This document shows positions 1 to 5,687 of a DNA stretch of 6,179 nt, one piece after another. The stretch is from Alphaproteobacteria bacterium. Its GTDB lineage: Bacteria > Pseudomonadota > Alphaproteobacteria > Rhizobiales > Rhizobiaceae. The translations under genes were made by a program, and so were the position numbers. The notes under the pieces were generated by a model. That model saw only the letters and a list, made by a program, of their open reading frames with translations. It was not told the DNA's origin and ran no database searches. The DNA lies in assembly GCA_030428345.1 (NCBI GenBank), contig JAUIBM010000198.1:1-6179 (forward strand). The letters are read 5' to 3'. The first letter of the stretch is position 1; each line of letters begins with the position of its first letter.

Positions 1-1721
1 ACTCGCCCGCCCGCCCGAGTCTCGCCGCATTGTTCAACCGGGTGACACTCGCCATCGAGAGACGTCTGCACGAACCGGAACTGTCGGCCGGCCGCATCGC
101 CCGGACAGAGGGCATTTCCGAGCGCTATCTGCAGAAGCTGTTCGAGCAGAATGGCGAAAGCTTCACCCATTATTTGCGCGAGCGCAGGTTGCAGCGGGCG
201 CGCGCGGCGCTGGTCGCGCCCGGAGACGTCCGCGTCCCGGTGGCCGATGTCGCCTATAATTGCGGCTTCGGCGATGCGGCGAATTTCAACCGCATCTTCA
301 AGGAGCGCTTCGGCCTTCCGCCTGGCGCCTTCCGCAGCCGCCACACCGATCGCGCGGGCGATGGCGCGATCGCCGAGCAGCGCGGATGGCCGGTCAAGGC
401 GCTGGTCGACAAGAAGCCGCTACGGCTCGACGGGATCGGGGCAGGCCCGCAGGACGAGGCGGGCGACCATGGCGAGGCCGCGCCGGCGACCACCCACCGG
501 CTGCCCGTCAGCGTCGCCAATGTCCATTGGGGCTATTTCAGCCGGTCATTGCGACCTGTCCTGGAAATGCGCTCCGGCGACACCGTCGAGGTCGAGACGC
601 TCACCCAGCACGCATCCGACGACCCCGATCTGATGATCCGCGGCGACAGCGCCGCCGAGGAGGTGTTCTTCTGGACGAAGGACAGGAAGTCGATCGACCG
701 CCGGGGCGCCGGCCCCCAGGACGCCTCGATCTTCGGCCGGGGCGCGGGCGAGGGGTTCGGGGTGCACATCTGCACCGGACCGATCTACATCAAGGACGCC
801 GAGCCGGGGGACGTGATCGAGGTTCGCATCGACGACATGACGCCGCGCCCCAGCTACTCCCCGGACCATCGGGGACGCTTCTTCGCCAGCAATGTCTCGG
901 CATGGTGGGGTTATCACTACGCGGAGCTGGTCCAGGATCCCAAATCGCGCGAGGTCGTCACGATCTACGAGATATTTCCCGAGCCGCATGGCGAGGGATA
1001 CGCCAAGGCATTGTATTCCTATCGCTGGACGCCGCAGACCGATCCGTTCGGCGTGACCCACAAGACCTATGACTATCCCGGGCTGCCGGTGGACAGGAGC
1101 ACGATTGAAATCTCCGAGCAGGTGCTGCGGGATGTGCGCATCCCGCTGCGGCCGCATTTTGGCGTGATTGCGCTTGCGCCGCGCGAGGTCGACCTGATCG
1201 ATTCCGTTCCCCCGTCCTATTTCGGCGGCAATATCGACAATTGGCGCCTGGGCAAGGGCGCCGCCGTCTACCTTCCGGTTTCGGTCCATGGCGGATTGTT
1301 GTCGATCGGCGATCCGCATGCGGCGCAAGGCGATGGCGAACTTGCGGGGACGGCGATCGAATGCTCGATGATCGGACGGTTCACCTTCATCCTGCACAAG
1401 AAGGACGGACGCTTTGCCGATCTCACCTACCCGCTGATCGAGACGCCCGACGAATGGGTGTTGACCGGCTTCAGCCATCCCAATTATCTCGCCGAGTTCG
1501 GCGCCAAGGGGCAGGGCGAGGTCTACGCCAAGTCCTCGCTCGATCTCGCCATGAAGGATGCCTTTCGCAAGGCGCGGCGCTTCCTCATGGGCGCTCAGGG
1601 CCTGAGCGAGGACGAAGCCATTTCCGTGATGTCCGCGGCGGTGGATTTCGGCGTCACCCAGGTCGTCGACGGCAATTGGGGTGTGCACGCGATCATCCGC
1701 AAATCGCTTTTCGCAACCTGA
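1..1721 (+). CDS. AraC-type HTH domain fused to acetamidase/formamidase (5' partial)
   Basis: The frame is open from the left edge, with codons starting at 3, so the true start lies outside the window. Numbering from the TTG codon at 30, residues 1-104 form an AraC/XylS-type DNA-binding domain with two helix-turn-helix units. The first is near 20-42 (GRIARTEGISERYLQKLF). The second is near 70-102 and has the family ending GFGDAANFNRIFKERFG followed by PPGAFR. After a linker of about 50 residues, 156-563 match the FmdA/AmdA family, which hydrolyses short amides such as formamide or acetamide to ammonia and the acid. Family-type stretches are GVHICTGPIYI (244-254), PHFGVIALAP (375-384), GGNIDN (399-404) and IGDPHAAQGDGE (426-437). 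The amidase part is full length. AraC proteins usually end after the HTH, so a C-terminal enzyme is unusual. The missing N-terminus may hold an AraC-type sensor domain. The ridA-like gene follows after 14 bases. Family calls are secure; the natural substrate and whether the protein binds DNA are inferred. Confidence 0.88.
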   Translation, partial: SPARPSLAALFNRVTLAIERRLHEPELSAGRIARTEGISERYLQKLFEQNGESFTHYLRERRLQRARAALVAPGDVRVPVADVAYNCGFGDAANFNRIFKERFGLPPGAFRSRHTDRAGDGAIAEQRGWPVKALVDKKPLRLDGIGAGPQDEAGDHGEAAPATTHRLPVSVANVHWGYFSRSLRPVLEMRSGDTVEVETLTQHASDDPDLMIRGDSAAEEVFFWTKDRKSIDRRGAGPQDASIFGRGAGEGFGVHICTGPIYIKDAEPGDVIEVRIDDMTPRPSYSPDHRGRFFASNVSAWWGYHYAELVQDPKSREVVTIYEIFPEPHGEGYAKALYSYRWTPQTDPFGVTHKTYDYPGLPVDRSTIEISEQVLRDVRIPLRPHFGVIALAPREVDLIDSVPPSYFGGNIDNWRLGKGAAVYLPVSVHGGLLSIGDPHAAQGDGELAGTAIECSMIGRFTFILHKKDGRFADLTYPLIETPDEWVLTGFSHPNYLAEFGAKGQGEVYAKSSLDLAMKDAFRKARRFLMGAQGLSEDEAISVMSAAVDFGVTQVVDGNWGVHAIIRKSLFAT

Positions 1722-1735
1722 CAGGACGCCAGCGC

Positions 1736-2125
1736 ATGCAGTTCCACATGATTGCCGGCGGCCCGAAGCCGGTCGCTCCCTTCAGCCATGCCGTCGAGGC
1801 CGACGGCTTCGTCTTTGTCACCGGGCAGATGCCCGACACCCCGCAGGCGCCTGGCGTTCTTCCCGAGGGCATCGAGGCGCAGACCCGCAATGTCGTGGCC
1901 AATCTGTCGACCGTCCTCGCCGGCCTCGACCTGGGGCTTGAGCATGTGGTGATGGCGCGCATCTACCTGACCTGCTTCAGCCGGGACTATGAGGTCATGA
2001 ATACGGTCTGGCGCAGCTATTTTCCGCCGGACCGCCTGCCCGCCCGCACATGCGTCGGCGTGAACGGCCTGGCCTATGACGCGCTGGTCGAGATCGATCT
2101 GGTGGCGCGGCGGCCGGGCGTCTGA
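1736..2125 (+). CDS. RidA/YjgF/YER057c/UK114-family protein
   Basis: This encodes 129 residues, the usual length for the Rid superfamily. These are small, usually trimeric cytosolic proteins, and those with the active-site arginine hydrolyse reactive enamine or imine intermediates to ketones and ammonia. The key arginine is R104 in PARTCVGVNG, with C106 and E119 (ALVEID) at the places expected from RidA. The N-terminal stretch has APFSHAV and FVTGQMP, matching the usual PY-x-A-V and SGQ segments, but F16 stands where archetypal RidA has a tyrosine. This may therefore be a non-RidA Rid subgroup rather than the housekeeping protein, so no symbol is given. The ATG at 1736 has AGGA at 1723-1726 with a 9-base spacing and follows the amidase stop by 14 bases, which suggests co-transcription. 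In that setting it may process an unstable nitrogen-containing intermediate; that role is inference. Confidence 0.92.
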   Translation: MQFHMIAGGPKPVAPFSHAVEADGFVFVTGQMPDTPQAPGVLPEGIEAQTRNVVANLSTVLAGLDLGLEHVVMARIYLTCFSRDYEVMNTVWRSYFPPDRLPARTCVGVNGLAYDALVEIDLVARRPGV

Positions 2126-2165
2126 CGAGGCGCTGATCGCCCTTCGCAGGACCGGAACGGCCGCG

Positions 2166-2954
2166 CTAGCTGCTCCTGAAGCCCAGCGCCGAGCGGACCC
2201 TGGCGGCCGCTTCGAGCATCCTGGTCAGATGGATCGGCATTCCCTCGCCGACCATCTGCGGCGTCAGCCCCGCCATCGACAGGGCGCAAACGATGTTGCC
2301 GTCATCATCGAGCACGGGCACGGCGATGGCCGCCAGACCGAGCGCCACGTCGTCGACCGCGAATTCCCAGCCGCGCGCGCGTATCTCGCGCAGATGCTCG
2401 CGCAACAGCGCCGGATCGATCTGCGCGCTGGGCGTGACCGGCTCCATCGGGCCTGACAGCGCCGCCTCGATTTCCGCCTCCGACTGATAGGCCAGCAACA
2501 GCTTGGGCGCGCCCCCGATATTGAGCGGCAAGGTGCCGCCGACAGACCACCAGTGCACCTCCATTCCCTTCATGTCGTGCAGCCGTTCAAGGCATACCGC
2601 GCTGTGGTCCTGATAGACCGAGAGGAAGGTCGTCAGATGTAGTTCGGAGGCAATCCCGGCGAGCACCGGCACCGCGACCGATCGCAGGTCGAAGCTGTCG
2701 ACGACGCTGGATGCGAGCGTCCGGATGATGCGCCCGAGGCCGTATTTCTGGTTGGCCGGATCCTGCACCACAAAGCCGGAATTGATGAGCGTCACCAGCA
2801 GCCTGCGCGTGGTGCCCTTGTCGAGGCCGGTAGCGCCGGAAACCTCGGAAAGCGATTGCAGCGGACGCAGGCGGAACGAGCGCAGAATGTCCATTGCGCG
2901 CGCCACCGCGCGAACATTCATGCCGGACCGGTCCGTCGAACCAACATCCTCCAT
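2166..2954 (-). CDS. IclR-family transcriptional regulator
   Basis: The product has 262 residues, typical of IclR regulators. Residues about 12-75 are the winged helix-turn-helix: MNVRAVARAMDILRSF is the family opening, LSEVSGATGLDKGTTRRLL is the HTH with its recognition helix, and FVVQDPANQKYGLG is the wing. Residues about 85-255 are the effector-binding domain, including VGGTLPLNIGGAPKLLLAY (138-156), RARGWEFAVDD (192-202) and LAAIAVPVLDDDGNIVCALS (207-226). The frame extends upstream to a TTG at 3011, but AGGAGG lies 6 bases before the ATG at 2954, which settles the start. The gene is divergent from the hydrolase/oxidase/dehydratase block and converges on the amidase-ridA pair. IclR proteins commonly control adjacent catabolic operons in response to a pathway metabolite, so the rightward block is the likely target. 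The effector cannot be predicted. Confidence 0.95.
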   Translation of the reverse strand: MEDVGSTDRSGMNVRAVARAMDILRSFRLRPLQSLSEVSGATGLDKGTTRRLLVTLINSGFVVQDPANQKYGLGRIIRTLASSVVDSFDLRSVAVPVLAGIASELHLTTFLSVYQDHSAVCLERLHDMKGMEVHWWSVGGTLPLNIGGAPKLLLAYQSEAEIEAALSGPMEPVTPSAQIDPALLREHLREIRARGWEFAVDDVALGLAAIAVPVLDDDGNIVCALSMAGLTPQMVGEGMPIHLTRMLEAAARVRSALGFRSS

Positions 2955-2960
2955 GCGTCT

Positions 2961-2966
2961 CCTCCT
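2961..2966 (-). promoter_or_regulatory. Ribosome binding site fixing the IclR gene start
   Basis: Read on the minus strand, AAGGAGGAGACGC immediately precedes the ATG at 2954, giving AGGAGG with a 6-base spacer. The upstream in-frame TTG at 3011 would add 19 arginine-rich residues not expected in an IclR protein, so this site decides the start. Confidence 0.85.
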
Positions 2967-3045
2967 TCCAGCCCTGGGTCGAGCGCGCCGGGCGGACAGT
3001 GCCGGATACAACGCGCATCGACAAAAGAGAAGTCTACACCAATCG

Positions 3046-3060
3046 TTTCACGATACGAAA
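3046..3060. promoter_or_regulatory. Candidate operator: TTTC-N7-GAAA inverted repeat
   Basis: The 15-base element TTTCACGATACGAAA has perfect 4-base arms (3046-3049 and 3057-3060) around a 7-base centre. It lies in the IclR/hydrolase divergent spacer, 13 bases upstream of the -35 hexamer at 3074. Several IclR-family regulators bind short AT-rich palindromes of about this length near divergent promoters. Assigning it to the adjacent IclR protein is inference from position and shape; the arms are short enough to arise by chance. Confidence 0.4.
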
Positions 3061-3073
3061 TGGATTTTGCCTG

Positions 3074-3102
3074 TTGACACATATTGTCGATCCTGATTAC
3101 AT
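3074..3102 (+). promoter_or_regulatory. Candidate sigma-70-type promoter of the hydrolase/oxidase/dehydratase block
   Basis: A perfect TTGACA -35 box lies at 3074-3079. A 17-base spacer leads to TTACAT at 3097-3102, preceded by TG at 3094-3095 as in an extended -10. The hexamer matches the -10 consensus at only three of six positions, but the -35, spacing and TG element fit. Transcription would begin near 3109, leaving a leader of about 20 bases that carries the strong ribosome binding site. A short imperfect repeat, GACA-N5-TGTC (3076-3088), overlaps the -35 box and could also be a regulator contact. Confidence 0.55.
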
Positions 3103-3115
3103 TTGTGCGGGGATG

Positions 3116-3121
3116 AGGAGG
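3116..3121 (+). promoter_or_regulatory. Ribosome binding site fixing the MBL hydrolase start
   Basis: AGGAGG sits within the run GAGGAGGAG (3115-3123), 8 bases before the ATG at 3130. An in-frame TTG at 3103 lies upstream of this site, so ATG 3130 is the better start. Confidence 0.85.
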
Positions 3122-3129
3122 AGCTGCAG

Positions 3130-4028
3130 ATGGCCGGATGGCGCATCGGCGATATGACCGTAGAACGGATCGAGGAGTTTTCCTCTCCGGGATACCCGCT
3201 ACGCATGCAGTTCCCGGATTTCGATCCGGCGCTGTTCGACGAATTTCCCGAACTCAACGAGCTTGAGCGCCTCGATCCGGCGACCGGCGCCTCGCACGCC
3301 AGCATCCACAGCTGGCTGTTGCGCAGTGGCGACGACATCATCCTGGTCGACACAGCCACGGGGAATTTCAAGGAGCGCACCGACCCGAAATTCACCCGCT
3401 TCCACATGTTGAATACCGACTATCTGGGTCGCCTCGCCGAGGCCGGGGTGAAGCCCGAGGACGTGACCCTCGTCGTCAATACCCACATGCATGTCGACCA
3501 TTCCGGCTGGAACACCCGCCTGGAGGGGGCGAGTGGGTCCCGACCTTCCCCAATGCGCGCTATGTCTTCGGGGCGGACGAATACCGCAACTGGCAGCCGG
3601 GCGGCGTGACGGCGGCGGCCCAGCCCGAAGGCGTGCCGGTGATCCGCGACAGCATCGACCCGGTCGTCGCCGCCGGCATGGTCGACTGGGTCTCCAATGG
3701 CGACCAATTGCGCCCCGGCATCACCTTCCGCGCGATTCCGGGCCACACCAGCGGGCAACTGGCGATGCAGATCGCCTCGAAGGGCGAGACGGGCATCTTC
3801 ACCGGCGACTGCATGCATCGCGCCATGCAGGTCTTCAAGCCGGACCTCAATTGCTTCCTGTGCGAGGACAATGTCACCGCGCCGCGCACCCGCGCCGCCC
3901 TGCTGGAGGATTGCGCCACCCTCGGCGCGATGATCTTCCCCGCCCATTTCAGCGCACCCCATGCCGGCCGGATCGCGCGGCGAGAGGATGGCGGATTTCG
4001 TTTCCTGGCCGTTGCGCCTTCCGATTGA
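3130..4028 (+). pseudogene. MBL-fold metallo-hydrolase, broken by a one-base frameshift
   Basis: Two overlapping frames together encode one metallo-beta-lactamase-fold hydrolase. The first frame gives 159 residues from ATG 3130 and stops at 3607-3609 after about 26 residues of non-family sequence. The rest continues one frame over to the stop at 4026-4028. Restoring one G in the run at 3525-3529 gives a continuous protein of 299 residues, a normal length for lactonase- or esterase-like members. In that protein the metal ligands are all present: H119-x-H121-x-D123-H124 in NTHMHVDHSGWN, H206 in PGHTSGQ, D227 in FTGDCMH and H273 in PAHF. As read, the first fragment keeps only the HxHxDH motif and would be inactive. 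The THMHVDHSGWN signature recalls the branch with AHL lactonases and organophosphate hydrolases, but the substrate is unknown. It leads the rightward block, 14 bases before the FAD gene. The shift could be a true mutation, a sequencing error or, less likely, slippage. Confidence 0.85.
3525..3529 (+). other. G5 run: inferred site of a one-base deletion
   Basis: Upstream of the run, the frame of ATG 3130 encodes clear MBL-fold sequence up to LEG. Downstream, the family sequence (EWVPTFPNARYVFGADEY) is read in another frame. A sixth G here would give GAG-GGG-GGC-GAG-TGG and a seamless protein. The downstream frame carries no start codon with a ribosome binding site that would make it a separate gene. 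Confidence 0.7.
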
Positions 4029-4030
4029 AC

Positions 4031-4034
4031 GGAG
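4031..4034 (+). promoter_or_regulatory. Ribosome binding site of the FAD oxidoreductase gene
   Basis: GGAG lies 8 bases before the ATG at 4043. It separates the real start from a much longer open frame that runs back to about 3491 across the hydrolase gene. Confidence 0.65.
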
Positions 4035-4042
4035 CTTTTCAG

Positions 4043-5647
4043 ATGACCGCACATGCGCGTCCGTCGCATTCAGCAGACAATGCAATCGGCGAGCTTGCCG
4101 CCGCCCTCGGCGAGGCGGTGCTGGCCGATGAGAAGACCCGCGACTATTACGCCAACGACGTCTTCTGGCAGCCGGGCATTCGCCCATTGGCCGTTGTCAT
4201 GCCGGTCACGGCCGAGGGCGCGGCGAAGGCGGTTGGGCTGGCCACAAGCCATGGCCTCGCGGTCGTGCCGCGCGGCGGCGGCATGTCCTACACCAAGGGT
4301 TATTTGCCAGCCGTCGAGAACGCCGTCGTCGTCGACACCCGCAAGCTGGACCGCATCGTCGAACTGAACACCGACGATATGTACATCACGGTCGAGGCCG
4401 GCTGCACCTGGGCCAATGTCAACGCCGCGCTGGAAGGCACGGGCCTGCGCACCGGCTATTGGGGCCCGCTGTCGGGCGTCAATGCGACGGTGGGCGGCGC
4501 CCTGTCGCAGAACAGCGCCTTTTTCGGCTCCGCGCTCAATGGAACGGTCGCCGATTCCGTCATCGGGGTGACGGTCGTGCTCGCCGACGGATCATTGGTG
4601 ACCACCGGCTCCGGCGGGCGCAAGGACTGCAAGCCGTTCACGCGGGAAGGCGGTCCCGATCTGACCGGAATCTTCCTTGGCGACAATGGCGCGCTCGGCC
4701 TCAAGGTCGCAGCCACCCTTAGGCTCTGGCCGCAACCGGCCGAGACCGGCTTCCTGTCCTTCGGCTTCAAGACCATGTCGGCGATGGCCGCCGTCCAGGT
4801 CGGGCTGGCGCGCGAAAGACTGGTGTCGGAAGGCTTCGGCATCGACCGGACCAAGGCTTCGCATTCGGCCAGCGTCAACCGCATTTCCGATGGGCTGAAG
4901 GCGCTCGGCAATGTCGTCAAGAGCGGCAAGACGCTGGTCTCGGGCCTCAAGGACGCCGCGTCGGTTGCCGCAGGCGGGGCAAGCTTCCTCAAGGCGCATG
5001 AATATACGCTGCATCTGGTGCTGGAAGGGCGCAACGCCTCGGAACTCGCCACCTCGATGGCGCGCGCTCGCGAAATCGGCGCGGCCCATGGCGTCGAGAT
5101 CGAGAATTCGGTGCCGAAGGTGATGCGCTCCAAGCCGTTCAGCCCGGTGCGCGGCATGCTCGGCCTCAATGGCGAGCGCTGGGTGCCGATCCACGCGATC
5201 TTCCCGCTCGGCGACTGGAAGAAGGTTGTCGAGGCCAATGACGCCTTCTTCGCCGGGCGCAAGGAATTCATGCAGCGCCACGGCATCGTCTATTCGGTGA
5301 TGACGATGACGGTGGGCGCGGAATTCTTCCTGGAGCCGGCATTCTATTGGGAAGACGAGATGACGCCGCTGCATGTTCGCAGCGTTGGCGAGGATGTCGT
5401 GCGGCCTTGGATGAACCGCGAGGCGAATGTCGCCACCCGCGAGGCGGTGGTCGAACTGAGGACCGCGACCCAGGACCTCTATACCAGCCTCGGGGGCGTC
5501 AACTGGCAGGTGGCGCGCGACTATCCGTTCAAATCGGTGCTGACCGGTCAGAACTGGGGCCTGTTGCAGGCGATCAAGAATGCGGTCGATCCGGCGGGAT
5601 TGATGAACCCCGGCTCGCTGGGACTGGCGAGCGATCAAACGAGATAG
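4043..5647 (+). CDS. FAD-linked oxidoreductase, GlcD/D-lactate dehydrogenase (VAO/PCMH) type
   Basis: This encodes 534 residues with the architecture of the vanillyl-alcohol oxidase/PCMH flavoprotein superfamily. The FAD-binding domain covers about 45-232: RPLAVVMPVTAEGAAKAV opens it, VVPRGGGMSYTKGYLP (74-89) is the pyrophosphate loop, and GPLSGVNATVGGALSQNSA (141-159), VIGVTVVLADGSLVTTG (173-189) and FLGDNGALGL (211-220) complete it. The C-terminal cap ends in VDPAGLMNPGSLG (515-527), the usual closing motif. Relatives oxidise hydroxy acids such as D-lactate or glycolate, or aromatic alcohols, passing electrons to quinone, cytochrome or oxygen. No signal peptide or membrane segment is evident, so a cytosolic site is likely. 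Residues about 270-318 form an Ala/Gly/Lys-rich stretch that could be a lineage-specific insertion. It follows the hydrolase by 14 bases and precedes the LeuC-like gene by 40, so it is probably in one operon. Family is secure; the substrate is not known. Confidence 0.92.
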   Translation: MTAHARPSHSADNAIGELAAALGEAVLADEKTRDYYANDVFWQPGIRPLAVVMPVTAEGAAKAVGLATSHGLAVVPRGGGMSYTKGYLPAVENAVVVDTRKLDRIVELNTDDMYITVEAGCTWANVNAALEGTGLRTGYWGPLSGVNATVGGALSQNSAFFGSALNGTVADSVIGVTVVLADGSLVTTGSGGRKDCKPFTREGGPDLTGIFLGDNGALGLKVAATLRLWPQPAETGFLSFGFKTMSAMAAVQVGLARERLVSEGFGIDRTKASHSASVNRISDGLKALGNVVKSGKTLVSGLKDAASVAAGGASFLKAHEYTLHLVLEGRNASELATSMARAREIGAAHGVEIENSVPKVMRSKPFSPVRGMLGLNGERWVPIHAIFPLGDWKKVVEANDAFFAGRKEFMQRHGIVYSVMTMTVGAEFFLEPAFYWEDEMTPLHVRSVGEDVVRPWMNREANVATREAVVELRTATQDLYTSLGGVNWQVARDYPFKSVLTGQNWGLLQAIKNAVDPAGLMNPGSLGLASDQTR

Positions 5648-5677
5648 CGGCCTGGGCCTGCTTGCCGGGCCGGCCGT

Positions 5678-5683
5678 GGAGGG
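5678..5683 (+). promoter_or_regulatory. Ribosome binding site of the LeuC-like gene
   Basis: GGAGGG lies 4 bases before the ATG at 5688, a slightly short but workable spacing. A 5-base-pair GC stem could form just upstream (5648-5652 with 5672-5676); it has no T-run and is not read as a terminator. Confidence 0.7.
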
Positions 5684-5687
5684 AAAA

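Noticed and set aside
1..20. Inverted repeat ACTCG...CGAGT enclosing GCCC repeats at the left edge.
   Set aside because: It lies in the open coding frame of the AraC-amidase gene and is too short to argue for a separate element.
2126..2165. Possible terminator between the convergent ridA-like and IclR genes (GGCG-CTGAT-CGCC at 2129-2141).
   Set aside because: The stem has only four base pairs and no T-run on either side; too weak to call.
3606..4028. Second half of the hydrolase as an independent gene starting at GTG 3606.
   Set aside because: It has no ribosome binding site, lacks the HxHxDH motif, and MBL-family sequence in this frame already begins near 3531, upstream of that codon; it is the continuation of a frameshifted gene.
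3491..4042. Open frame continuing upstream of the FAD oxidoreductase, which would give a 718-residue protein.
   Set aside because: It overlaps the MBL hydrolase in another frame, its translation is Arg/Gly/Pro-rich with no family resemblance, and the ATG at 4043 has its own ribosome binding site.
5648..5676. GC-rich stem CGGCC/GGCCG between the FAD and LeuC-like genes.
   Set aside because: Five base pairs with a 19-base loop and no T-tract. It is compatible with chance in GC-rich DNA and the genes look co-transcribed.
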